Source of the DNA: Endozoicomonas sp. ISHI1
GTDB lineage: Bacteria > Pseudomonadota > Gammaproteobacteria > Pseudomonadales > Endozoicomonadaceae
Assembly (NCBI RefSeq): GCF_024606225.1
Contig: NZ_JAGRPU010000032.1
Span: 1 to 64,000, forward strand
Length of the DNA: 64,000 bases
Direction: 5' to 3'
Shown piece after piece: positions 42,352-51,382 of this stretch. Below the pieces are notes generated by a model. That model worked only from the letters and a program-made list of their open reading frames with translations. It had not been told where the DNA came from and searched no databases. How positions within the stretch are numbered: position 1 is the first letter of the stretch; every line of letters begins with the position of its first letter. The position numbers and the translations under genes are program-made.

Positions 42352-44484
42352 ATGATTAAACACTCACTCTCTTTAGCACCGATGTTGTTGCTGCTACTAT
42401 CGTTGTCTGTTTCCTGTCAGGCCGAGGCTTTGACAAGGTGTTTTATTGTCGAGCTTCAACAGAAGACAGATTCTTCAGCAAAACAGAGCTTTTCTATAAA
42501 GCGTGACCAGCATACATATTCAGGTATTGCGGACACAAACGGTTATAGAGGATCAGATTCGCCGCCTGATAACAAACCACCCAGAGCCGCCGGTTTCAGG
42601 GTAAAAACGCCCCTTATCGAATTGATTTCGTGGCAATGGCTATACGCCACTTATCTGCTGTTTGGTCACGAACTGATCCACACCATCAACACTCCTCTTC
42701 TAAGCTCCAATCCATATCCATGGCTACCACTAGAGATGTTGATCACTGTCGGCTGGCTTTTAAAAAACTATTGGAACCCAAACTCACCGTTGTTTAATCT
42801 GATTGAGCAACAAATCGAACAGCACGAAGCATCATATATGCTGACACAGGTTGATCACCCGTTTGCCACCATCACCATGATGCATGGCTCTGGGCACGCC
42901 CAACAGCAAGGCCAGCTTTTAGAATCATCCGATCAGCAAGGCCCTCAAGCCAACACCCGGTATATAGACTCATTCACTGGCTCACTGTATTCTGACTCTG
43001 GCGGCGGTAACAGAAACCCTGGACAACACCGACATACTTTGAGCTTAAATTGTTTCGTAGATACCTGCGCAGGCGTCTGTCAATTCCGACAATCAGCAGA
43101 TCACGATGCACATGCCCAATACAATGTACTTTTAAAAACAAAGTCATCCGACCTACAAAAAAAAGGAATTTCCTTTACGTTTACCCAGTTACCCTCCGCA
43201 GCAGATTCAGAAAGACAATATATTATTTATAAGACAGTAGTCGACATAAATGATCAGCCGCAACAATGCGGGAAAGTCTACACAATTTCCAAAGCCCTGT
43301 CGGGTCACAAAAGAAAAGTCCATAGCGGGCAAAAGACCTGTAACGAGACAGTGCTCGGGGAGGATGGTCAGCGACAGCGATGCGGGAAAGTCTGCGAGAG
43401 CTCTAAAACTCTTTCAGCTCATAAAAGAAAAGACCACTCCGGGCAACAAACCTGTAACGAGGTAGTAGTCGGGGATAATGGCCAGCCGCAGTCATGCGGG
43501 GTGGTCTCCAAGAATGCTCAGGCTCTGTCGTCTCACAAGAACAAATATCACACTGAAAAAAAAACCTGTGACGTGATAGTGGACAGGGAAGATGGTCAAC
43601 AACAGCTATGCGGAGAGGTCTGCATGACTGCTTACTTTCTGTCAGCTCACAAAAGCAGAGTCCACAGCAACCAAAAAACCTGTGATGTGATAGTTGAGGG
43701 AGAGCACGCACAACGACGTCCATGTGGGATAGTCTGCAAGAATGCTCAAGCCCTTTCGGATCACAAAAGAATGACCCACAGCGGGCCAAGAGCCTGTAAT
43801 AAGACCGTGGTAGTGGATGGCCATCAGCGGCCATGCGGGACAATTTCGATAAATAATCGAGCCCTGACGGATCACAAAAGAAGTGCTCACGGCAGTCAAC
43901 AAACCTGTGACGTGTCCGTGGTCGGGCAGGATAGCCAGCAACGCCCATGCGGAAAGGTTTGTAAGAATGCCAGAGCCCTGTGGAGTCACAAAAGAAATGA
44001 CCATTCAGACCAAAAAACCTGTGTTGAAATAATCACTGGGGAGGATGGTCAGCTGAGGCCATGCGGGAAGATTTGCAAGAATATCCAATCTCTATCGACT
44101 CACAAAAGCCAGTACCACACTGGGCAAAAAACCTGTGAACTGACTGTGGTCGGGGAGAATGGCCATCAGCGTCAATGTGGAACAATTTGGACAAATGCTC
44201 TAGCCCTGTCGTGTCACAAAAGAAGAGACCACAGCTGGCAGCAAATCGGTAACAAGCCAGTGGTCGGGGAGACTGGCCATCAACGGCCATGTGGAACGAT
44301 ATGGCAAGATGCCCGAGCCCTGTGGGATCACAAAAGAAGAGTGCACAACGGGCAACAAATCTCTGACAAGGCAGTGGCCGGGATGGACGGTTCGGCCCAC
44401 AAAAGAACACATCGAAAACGCAAGCTTGTTGATCTTGACCAGGACGATGACCTGAGCCCTCAAAAACGTACAGTGAATCAGTAA
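42352..44484 (+). CDS. Copy 22: exported zinc-finger array protein, 10-11 finger units
   Basis: The product is 710 residues from ATG 42352 after AAGGATATA. Signal peptide MIKHSLSLAPMLLLLLSLSV. Cys core NCFVDTCAGVCQF; no second cluster, as in copies 20 and 21. The array starts near residue 285. Unit 1 lacks its first Cys (IIYKTVVDINDQPQQC). The final units are decaying: unit 10 reads QIGNKPVVGETGHQRPC and unit 11 is reduced to ISDKAVAGMDGSAHKRTH. About eight fingers keep all ligands. Extended tail RKRKLVDLDQDDDLSPQKRT, then VNQ. Confidence 0.84.
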   Translation: MIKHSLSLAPMLLLLLSLSVSCQAEALTRCFIVELQQKTDSSAKQSFSIKRDQHTYSGIADTNGYRGSDSPPDNKPPRAAGFRVKTPLIELISWQWLYATYLLFGHELIHTINTPLLSSNPYPWLPLEMLITVGWLLKNYWNPNSPLFNLIEQQIEQHEASYMLTQVDHPFATITMMHGSGHAQQQGQLLESSDQQGPQANTRYIDSFTGSLYSDSGGGNRNPGQHRHTLSLNCFVDTCAGVCQFRQSADHDAHAQYNVLLKTKSSDLQKKGISFTFTQLPSAADSERQYIIYKTVVDINDQPQQCGKVYTISKALSGHKRKVHSGQKTCNETVLGEDGQRQRCGKVCESSKTLSAHKRKDHSGQQTCNEVVVGDNGQPQSCGVVSKNAQALSSHKNKYHTEKKTCDVIVDREDGQQQLCGEVCMTAYFLSAHKSRVHSNQKTCDVIVEGEHAQRRPCGIVCKNAQALSDHKRMTHSGPRACNKTVVVDGHQRPCGTISINNRALTDHKRSAHGSQQTCDVSVVGQDSQQRPCGKVCKNARALWSHKRNDHSDQKTCVEIITGEDGQLRPCGKICKNIQSLSTHKSQYHTGQKTCELTVVGENGHQRQCGTIWTNALALSCHKRRDHSWQQIGNKPVVGETGHQRPCGTIWQDARALWDHKRRVHNGQQISDKAVAGMDGSAHKRTHRKRKLVDLDQDDDLSPQKRTVNQ

Positions 44485-44561
44485 CGATCTGATCCGGTAA
44501 ATGACTTCGAAAATTTTTTATCAGGAGGTCTTTAATAGTAAAACACGCTTATTTTCTTGAT

Positions 44562-44598
44562 CTATCCTTCCTCTCTGTACACCATAATGCAAGGATAG
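44562..44598 (+). promoter_or_regulatory. SD-masking leader hairpin, copy 23
   Basis: Perfect 8-bp stem. The next codon is ATG (44600). Confidence 0.78.
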
Positions 44599-44599
44599 A

Positions 44600-47032
44600 A
44601 TGATTAAACACTCATTCTCTGCGGCACCACTCTACTTGCTACTACTGTTGTTGTCTGTCGTCTGTCAGGCCAGACCCTGGACAGGGCGTGGTACTGTCGA
44701 GCTTGATCAGAAAGCAGACTTTTCATCAAGCCAGTGCCTTTTTATAAAGCGTGACCAGCGCACATTTTCAGGCATTGTCGACACAAACCGTTATGCAGGA
44801 TCACATTTTACGCCTGATGGCAAACCACTCAGCCCCTTCGGTTACGGGGTAAAAACGATCTTTATTGAATCAATTTCGTGGCAGTTGCTTTACACCACTC
44901 ATCTGCTGGTTGGTTACGAACTGATCCTGACCACCAGAACCGCTCCTCTGAAGTCCACCTCTGGTTCATGGCTACCTATAGAAGTGTTTGTCGCTGTCGG
45001 TTGGCTCTTAAAAAGTTATTGGAACACCTGTTCACCGCTGCTTAACCCGGTTGAACAACAAGAGGTTTCAGCTGCACTGGCTCGCCAGAGTCAACCGTCT
45101 AAGGCAGTCACTATAATGCTGGGCTCTGGAGAAAACCAACAGCCGCACCAGCCATCAGAACCATCCAGCCAGCAAGCTCAGGAAACCACCACCCAGCTTA
45201 CAGACCCTTTCACTCCCCCCCCGGATTCAGACTCCGGCGGCGGTAACGCTGACCCTGAACAACACCAACATACTTTGGGCTTAAATTGTTTCACCCACCC
45301 CTGTCATGGCATTTGTCAGTTTCGAACAATATCCGAAAGCAGTGACCTCGCTGAATGGCAGCAGAACTTCGGACAAAGTTCATGCCCTCATTTGGCCGAT
45401 GGATATTGCTTCAGTTGCATAGGTCGTTTTGATTCTGAAGACTTTACAGATTCCTTGCTTTTCGAAGCACGGGATCAACTCACTATCATTCAACTCCAAT
45501 GCGATTCTCACCCACAATCTAAGCTACAAGCGCATGCCGTGGATGGCACCTCCACCGATCGCTGCAACTCTATGGAGTCAATGAGTGAAGGGGTCGCCAG
45601 CGCTGCCACGCATCCCGCCTGTGTCGTGACAGTGATTGGGGAGGATGGCCAGCAGCGTCCATGCGGAATGGCCTGCAAGGATGCCGGAGCTCTGTCGGAC
45701 CACAGAGGCAGATACCACACCGTACAACAAACCTGTAACGTGGTCATGATCGGGAAGAATGGTCAGCTGCAACAATGCGGAAGGATCTACAAGAATGCTA
45801 AAGCCCTGTCGAGTCACAAAAGCAGAAAGCATAGCGGACAAAAAAGCTGTGACATTGCAGTCGCTTGGGAGAGCGGTCAGCAGCGGCTTTGCGGAAGGAT
45901 CTTCCGGAATGCTGAAGCTTTGTCGTATCACAAAAGCAGAGATCACATCGGGCAAAAAATTTGTTACTTCATAGTGGTCGGGGAGAATGGTGAACAGCAG
46001 CCATGCGGGATAGTCTGCAGTAATTATAAAGCCCTGTTGAAACACAAAAGAAGCATCCACATCAGGCAATCAATCTGTGAAGAGATTGTGATTCAGAAAG
46101 ATGGCCAGCAGCGACCATGCGGAAAGGTCTTTCAGAGCTCTAAAGCCCTTTCGGATCACAAAAGATCCCACAGCGGGCAACAAACCTGTAACGTGATCGT
46201 GGATGGGAAAGATGGCCAGCAGCGGCCATGCGGAAAGGTCTGCAAGAATACCAAAGCTCTGTCAACTCATAAAAGCGGAGAACACACCGGACAAAAAATC
46301 TGTGACATAACAGTCATTGCAGAGGATGGTCACAAGCAACTATGCGGGATTGTCTGCCAGAATGCCCGAACCTTCTCGGATCACAAAAGAATGATCCACA
46401 GCGGTCAACAAACCTGTAAGGTGACGGTGACCGGTAAGGATGGCCAGCGATGGCCATGTGGAAAGGTCTTGGAGAATGCTAAAACCCTGACGGCTCACAA
46501 ATTCACATTCCACAGCGGACAAAAAACCTGCGACGAGAACGTGCTTGGGGAAGATGGTCAACAGCGACCGTGCGGGAAAGTTTGCATGAGCTCCAGAAGC
46601 CTGTCGGATCACAAAAGAAAAGACCACTCCGGTCAACAAGTCTGTAACGAGACCGTGGTCGGGCGGGGTGGCCGGTCGCGGCCATGCGGAACGATCTGCA
46701 AGAATGCCTCAGCTCTGACCAATCACAAAAGTGGATACCACACGGGGCAAAAAACCTGTGCCATGACAGTAGTCGGGAAGGATGGTCAGCAACGACCATG
46801 CGGGACGATTTGGAAGAATGCCCGAGCCCTGGGGGATCACAAAAAAGTCACCCACACCCAGGAAAAAGCCTGTAACGAGACCGTGGTCAGGAAGGATGGC
46901 GATCAGCAGACATGCGGGATAGCCTGCAAGAATGCCAAAGTCCTGTTGGACCACAAAAGAATACATCGAAAACGCAGGCATCCTGATCTGGACGAGGACT
47001 TCAGGACTCAAAAAGTTAAAGTGAATAAGTAA
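44600..47032 (+). CDS. Copy 23: exported zinc-finger array protein, 12 fingers
   Basis: The product is 810 residues from ATG 44600 after AAGGATAGA. Cys core NCFTHPCHGICQF with SCPHLADGYCFSC. The linker is short (HAVDGTSTDRCNSMESMSEG). Twelve fingers start near residue 335. Finger 5 has a shortened H-x3-H (SDHKRSH). Extended tail RKRRHPDLDEDFRTQKVKVN, then K. The middle domain (SAALARQSQPSKAVTIMLGS) and first fingers are very close to copy 25, two loci away, so this pair arose by a block duplication or was homogenised by gene conversion. Confidence 0.86.
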   Translation: MIKHSFSAAPLYLLLLLLSVVCQARPWTGRGTVELDQKADFSSSQCLFIKRDQRTFSGIVDTNRYAGSHFTPDGKPLSPFGYGVKTIFIESISWQLLYTTHLLVGYELILTTRTAPLKSTSGSWLPIEVFVAVGWLLKSYWNTCSPLLNPVEQQEVSAALARQSQPSKAVTIMLGSGENQQPHQPSEPSSQQAQETTTQLTDPFTPPPDSDSGGGNADPEQHQHTLGLNCFTHPCHGICQFRTISESSDLAEWQQNFGQSSCPHLADGYCFSCIGRFDSEDFTDSLLFEARDQLTIIQLQCDSHPQSKLQAHAVDGTSTDRCNSMESMSEGVASAATHPACVVTVIGEDGQQRPCGMACKDAGALSDHRGRYHTVQQTCNVVMIGKNGQLQQCGRIYKNAKALSSHKSRKHSGQKSCDIAVAWESGQQRLCGRIFRNAEALSYHKSRDHIGQKICYFIVVGENGEQQPCGIVCSNYKALLKHKRSIHIRQSICEEIVIQKDGQQRPCGKVFQSSKALSDHKRSHSGQQTCNVIVDGKDGQQRPCGKVCKNTKALSTHKSGEHTGQKICDITVIAEDGHKQLCGIVCQNARTFSDHKRMIHSGQQTCKVTVTGKDGQRWPCGKVLENAKTLTAHKFTFHSGQKTCDENVLGEDGQQRPCGKVCMSSRSLSDHKRKDHSGQQVCNETVVGRGGRSRPCGTICKNASALTNHKSGYHTGQKTCAMTVVGKDGQQRPCGTIWKNARALGDHKKVTHTQEKACNETVVRKDGDQQTCGIACKNAKVLLDHKRIHRKRRHPDLDEDFRTQKVKVNK

Positions 47033-47109
47033 CGATCTGGTCTGGTGCATGACTTCAATAGTTTTTTAACAGAAAGCCTTTATCAGAAAAACATGCTTAT
47101 TTTCTTGAT

Positions 47110-47146
47110 CTATCCTTCCTCTCTGTGAATCAGAATGCAAGGATGG
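47110..47146 (+). promoter_or_regulatory. SD-masking leader hairpin, copy 24
   Basis: CTATCCTT/AAGGATGG; one outer mismatch. The next codon is ATT (47148). Confidence 0.7.
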
Positions 47147-47147
47147 A

Positions 47148-48887
47148 ATTATTAAACACTCACTCTTTGCGGCACTGATGTTATTGTTGCTACTACCGTT
47201 GTTGTCTGTCGTCTGTCAGGCCAAACCGTGTACGAAACGCTTTACTATCGAGCTTGAACAGAAGGCAAACTGTCCGACAAACCAGAGCATTTCTATAAAG
47301 CAGCGTGGCCCGCATAGATTTTCAGATGCTGTCAACACAATCGGCTTCGCAGGACAACCTTCATCACCTGATCAGAAACCACTCAGACCCGGCGGTTATG
47401 GGATAAAAACGATCCTTATTGGATCCATTTTATGGCAATGGCTTTACGCCACTCAACTGCTGGTTGGTTTCGAACTGATCCTGACCATCAAAGGCGCCCC
47501 TTTGTATTCCAAGCCTTATTCATGTGTACGTTTAAAAGCGGTTGTCGCCGTCTGTTGGCTTTTAAAAAATGCTTGGAACCAGGGCTCATCAAGGTTTAAC
47601 CCGATTGAACAAGAAGAGGCAAGATCTCAGCTAACACGAGGGTATCACCCGTTTGCGATCACCACTATAATGCTCGGCTCTGGAGATAACTTGCCACAAT
47701 ACCCGCCATCAGAATCATCCGGCCAGCAACTCCCGGCAGCCAACAACTACTCTGCATGTTATTTCGCTCATCTCCTCTATTCTGACTCTGACGATGGTAA
47801 CGAAAACCCTCAACAATACTTACACACTTTAGATTTAAATTGTTTCGTCCATCCATGTAGTGGCGTTTGTCAATTTCGGCCATCATTCGATAGTGGTGAG
47901 TCCATTGAATGGCCGCCGATTACCGCACAAAGTTCATGTCCCCATTTGACTGATGGATATTGCTTTAGTTGCATAAGTCGTTCTGAGCCTGAAGGCGCTA
48001 TAGATTCCTCACTTTTCGAAACATTGGATCGACTCCCAGACATTCAACTCCAATGCGATTCTGCCCCACAATTTACGCCACAGCCGCACGGGAAGGTTTA
48101 CAAGAATATTAATGCCCTGACGGATCACAAAGACAGATACCACAGGAGACAACAAATCTGTAACGTGATCGTGGTCGGGGAGGATGGCCAACAGCATTTG
48201 TGCGGGGAGGTCTGCAAGAATAGCAAAGCTCTGGCGGATCACAAAAGCAGATACCACTCCGGACAACAAACCTGTGACGTAATCGTGGTCGGGAAGGATG
48301 GCCAACAGCAGCCATGCGGAAAAATCTGCAAGAACATTAAAGCCCTGTCGACTCACAAAAGCGGGGAACACAGCGGGCAAAAAACTTGTGACGTAACAGT
48401 CATCGGTGAGGATGGCCAGCAGCGGCCATGCGGGAAGGTCTGCAAGAATGCTCAATCTCTGTCATCTCACAAAAGCAGCTATCACAGCGGGCAAAAAAAC
48501 TGTGACGTTATGGTGGACGAGGAGGATGGTCAACAACGGCCATGCGGAAAGGTCTGCAAAAATGCTCGCTTTCTGGTGGATCACAAAAGAAGCGTTCACA
48601 GCGGGCAAAAAACCTGTGACGAGACTCTGGTTGGGGAAGATGGCCAGCTGCGACCCTGCAGCAGAATCTGCAAGAATGCTCAAGCCCTGTCGTATCACAA
48701 ATTCAGACAACACCGCCGGCAACAAACCTGTGATATGACCCTGTTCAGCGATGATAGCCAACCGCGACCATGCAGGACGGTCTATAAGAGTGCTGCAGTC
48801 CTGTCGGGACACAAAAGAAAACATCAAAAAAACAAACCTGATGATCTGAACCTGAACGATCACCTCAGCCCAAAAAAGGTAAAGTGA
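47148..48887 (+). CDS. Copy 24: exported zinc-finger array protein, 6 fingers plus a half
   Basis: The product is 579 residues from ATT 47148 (569 from ATG 47178). Signal peptide (M)IKHSLFAALMLLLLLPLLSV. Cys core NCFVHPCSGVCQF with SCPHLTDGYCFSC. The linker is cut in mid-module (SAPQFTPQPH) and joined in frame to the second half of a finger (GKVYKNINALTDHKDRYH), a deletion junction like that of copy 18. Six full fingers follow from about residue 332. The tail lacks the basic core (QKNKPDDLNLNDHLSPKKVK). Confidence 0.78.
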   Translation: MIKHSLFAALMLLLLLPLLSVVCQAKPCTKRFTIELEQKANCPTNQSISIKQRGPHRFSDAVNTIGFAGQPSSPDQKPLRPGGYGIKTILIGSILWQWLYATQLLVGFELILTIKGAPLYSKPYSCVRLKAVVAVCWLLKNAWNQGSSRFNPIEQEEARSQLTRGYHPFAITTIMLGSGDNLPQYPPSESSGQQLPAANNYSACYFAHLLYSDSDDGNENPQQYLHTLDLNCFVHPCSGVCQFRPSFDSGESIEWPPITAQSSCPHLTDGYCFSCISRSEPEGAIDSSLFETLDRLPDIQLQCDSAPQFTPQPHGKVYKNINALTDHKDRYHRRQQICNVIVVGEDGQQHLCGEVCKNSKALADHKSRYHSGQQTCDVIVVGKDGQQQPCGKICKNIKALSTHKSGEHSGQKTCDVTVIGEDGQQRPCGKVCKNAQSLSSHKSSYHSGQKNCDVMVDEEDGQQRPCGKVCKNARFLVDHKRSVHSGQKTCDETLVGEDGQLRPCSRICKNAQALSYHKFRQHRRQQTCDMTLFSDDSQPRPCRTVYKSAAVLSGHKRKHQKNKPDDLNLNDHLSPKKVK

Positions 48888-48987
48888 ATCAATAACGATC
48901 TTATCTGATACCCGTCATGTTTTTTCATTGCCAGCTCTGATGTTAAACAGATGGTAGTTAACAGAAAAGCTCGCTTATTTTCTTGAT

Positions 48988-49024
48988 CTATCCTTTCTCT
49001 CTGTAAACCAGAATGCAAGGATAG
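48988..49024 (+). promoter_or_regulatory. SD-masking leader hairpin, copy 25
   Basis: Perfect 8-bp stem. The next codon is ATT (49026); a GTG follows at 49056. Confidence 0.75.
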
Positions 49025-49025
49025 A

Positions 49026-51113
49026 ATTATTAAGCACTCAATCTTTGCGGCAACAGTGTTGCTGCTGAATTTGTTATCTGTGGGATGTCAGGCTAAACCG
49101 TCGACAGAGCTTTTCACTGTCAAGTTTGAACAGAAGGCAAAATTTCCATCAAACCAGAGCTTTTCTATAACACAGCGTGACCTGCATCCAATTTCAGGCA
49201 TTGTCAACACAGACAGCTATGCAGGATCAGCTTCACTACCTGATGACAAACCATTTGGACCCCACGTTTACGGGATACAATCAGCCATTATTGAATCAAT
49301 TTCGTGGCAGATGCATTGCTCCACTCACCTGCAGGTCGGTTATAAACTAATCCTGACCACCAGAAATGCTCCTCTGAATTCCAACTCTTATTCATGGCTA
49401 CCTCTGGAAGTGTTTGTCGCTGCCGGTTGGCTCTTAAAAAGTTATTGGAACACCTATTCACCACTGTTTAACCCGGTTGAACAACAAGAGGTTACAGCCG
49501 TGCTGACACGCCAGAATCAACCGTTTAAGGCTATCGCTATAATGCTGGGTTCCGGAGAAAACCAACAACCGCATCAGCCATCAGAGCCGTCCACCCGGCA
49601 AGCCCGGGAACCCACCACCCAGCATACTGACTCTTTCACTCGCTCGCCGAATTCAGACTATGACGGCGGTGACGGTGACCCTGAACAACACCAACATACT
49701 TTGGGCTTAAATTGTTTCATCCACCCCTGTCATGGCATTTGTCAGTTTCGAACAATACCCGATAGCAGTGACCCCGCTGAATGGCGGCAGCACTTCGGAC
49801 AAAGTTCATGCCTTCATTTGGCCGACGGATATTGCTTTAGTTGCACAGGTCGTTTTGATTCTGAAGACCTTACAGATTTCTCACTCTTCGAAACATTGGA
49901 TCAACTCACTATTATTCAACTCCAACGCGATTCTCACCCACAATTTAAGCTACATGTGCGTGCCGTGGATGGCACCTCAAGCGGTCGCTGCAACTCAATG
50001 GAATCAATGAGTGCAGGGGTTGCTTTTACAACTGACGCTGCCACGCAACCCACCTGTGTCGTGACAGTGATTGGGGAGGATGGCCAACAGCGTCCATGCG
50101 GGATGGTCTGCAGGGATGCCAGAGCTCTGTCGGATCACAAAGGCAGATACCACACCGCACAACAAACCTGTAACGTGGTCATGATCGGGAAGAATGTTCA
50201 GCTGCGACAATGCGGAAGGGTCTTCAAGAATACTAAAGTCCTGTCGAGTCACAAAAGCAGCAAGCACACCGTGCAAAAAAGCTGTGACGCAACAGTAACT
50301 TGGGAGAATGGCCAGCAGCGGCTTTGCGGAAGGATCTTCCGGAATGCTCAAGCTCTGTTGAATCACAAAAGTAGATATCATATTGGGGAAAAAATCTGTG
50401 ACGTGATAGTGAACCTGAAATATGGTCAGCCACAACTATGCGGGAAGGTCTGCAATAGCAGGCTGGATCTGTCGGAGCACAAAAGAAGAGACCACACCAA
50501 ACAACAAACCTGTGAAGAGACAGATGTCAGGAAGGACGGCTTGCAGCGGCCATGTGGAAAGGTCTTCAAAAATGCCAGAGCCCTGTCGGAGCACAAAAGA
50601 TTATTTCACAGCGGGCAAAAAACCTGTGATGTGATAGTGGACGGGGGAGAGGACCAACACCTGACATGCGGAAAAGTCTGCAAGAATATTAAAGCCCTGT
50701 CGGCTCACAAAAGAAAGAGGCACAGCGGAAAAAAAACCTGTAACGTAACCTTGGCCGGGGAGGATGGCCAGCCGCGACCCTGCGGAAAAATCTGCAAGAG
50801 TGCTCAAGACCTGTCAGATCACAAAAGGAGAGACCATAGCGAACAACAAACCTGTGAAGGGGCAGAGATCAGTAAGGATGGCATAGAACGGCCATGCAGA
50901 AAGGTCTTCAAGAATATTAAAGCCCTGTCGGAGCACAAAAGCAGATACCACAGAGGACAACAGACCTGTTATGCAGCAGTGGTCGGAGAGGATGGCATAC
51001 AGCGGCCATGTGGAAAGGTCTGCAAGAATGCTCAAACGCTGTCGACTCACAAAAGAGAACATCGAAAGCGCAAGCCTGTTGATGTAAACCAGAACGATGC
51101 CCTTTGTCCCTAA
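49026..51113 (+). CDS. Copy 25: exported zinc-finger array protein, 9 fingers
   Basis: The product is 695 residues from ATT 49026 (685 from GTG 49056). It is the closest relative of copy 23: the same middle domain (NQPFKAIAIMLGSGENQQPH), linker (VRAVDGTSSGRCNSMESMSA) and first three fingers, then divergence. This fits recombination with a breakpoint inside the finger array. Cys core NCFIHPCHGICQF with SCLHLADGYCFSC. Nine fingers start near residue 339. Tail RKRKPVDVNQNDALCP. Confidence 0.79.
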   Translation: MIKHSIFAATVLLLNLLSVGCQAKPSTELFTVKFEQKAKFPSNQSFSITQRDLHPISGIVNTDSYAGSASLPDDKPFGPHVYGIQSAIIESISWQMHCSTHLQVGYKLILTTRNAPLNSNSYSWLPLEVFVAAGWLLKSYWNTYSPLFNPVEQQEVTAVLTRQNQPFKAIAIMLGSGENQQPHQPSEPSTRQAREPTTQHTDSFTRSPNSDYDGGDGDPEQHQHTLGLNCFIHPCHGICQFRTIPDSSDPAEWRQHFGQSSCLHLADGYCFSCTGRFDSEDLTDFSLFETLDQLTIIQLQRDSHPQFKLHVRAVDGTSSGRCNSMESMSAGVAFTTDAATQPTCVVTVIGEDGQQRPCGMVCRDARALSDHKGRYHTAQQTCNVVMIGKNVQLRQCGRVFKNTKVLSSHKSSKHTVQKSCDATVTWENGQQRLCGRIFRNAQALLNHKSRYHIGEKICDVIVNLKYGQPQLCGKVCNSRLDLSEHKRRDHTKQQTCEETDVRKDGLQRPCGKVFKNARALSEHKRLFHSGQKTCDVIVDGGEDQHLTCGKVCKNIKALSAHKRKRHSGKKTCNVTLAGEDGQPRPCGKICKSAQDLSDHKRRDHSEQQTCEGAEISKDGIERPCRKVFKNIKALSEHKSRYHRGQQTCYAAVVGEDGIQRPCGKVCKNAQTLSTHKREHRKRKPVDVNQNDALCP

Positions 51114-51149
51114 AAAAGCGACAGCGATTAAGTAACGATCTGGTCCAGT

Positions 51150-51301
51150 GATCGACTCCGGGCGTAAACGTCTCAGGCGCTTCTTCGCCCGGAGTGGCAT
51201 GGAGCTTGATGATATTGCCAGAATGGTCGTTTACTGGATGGCACCCGAAGTTCACTCAAATCAATCTTCCACTGGCAATTCCTTACGAAATCCTCCCCTA
51301 C
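51150..51301. mobile_element. Mini-element 3 (one-ended remnant)
   Basis: Carries the same core as elements 1 and 2 (gtaaacgtctcaggcgcttc, then gcatggagcttgatgatatt) and a decayed right end (tacgaaatcctcccctac). The left inverted end is missing. It lies between copies 25 and 26. Confidence 0.65.
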
Positions 51302-51344
51302 AGAAGATTAGGTCCTTGACAGAAAACACACTCATTTTATTGAT

Positions 51345-51381
51345 CTATCCTTGCCTTCTGTAAGTCAAAAAGTAAGGATAG
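51345..51381 (+). promoter_or_regulatory. SD-masking leader hairpin, copy 26
   Basis: Perfect 8-bp stem although the loop is quite different (gccttctgtaagtcaaaaagt), so the stem rather than the loop is conserved. The next codon is ATT (51383). Confidence 0.77.
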
Positions 51382-51382
51382 A

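Noticed and set aside
49026-49095. Lipoprotein signal peptide (LSVVCQA, LSVGCQA)
   Set aside because: The residue before Cys is usually Val, and several copies lack the Cys (VVTQA, VAYEA, VTNKA), so a lipobox is not supported. Signal peptidase I cleavage after xQA fits all.
51148-51363. Small ORF GMELDDIARMVVYWM as a gene
   Set aside because: It lies within the mini-element core, is not preserved in elements 1 and 2 as a complete frame, and runs into the leader of copy 26.
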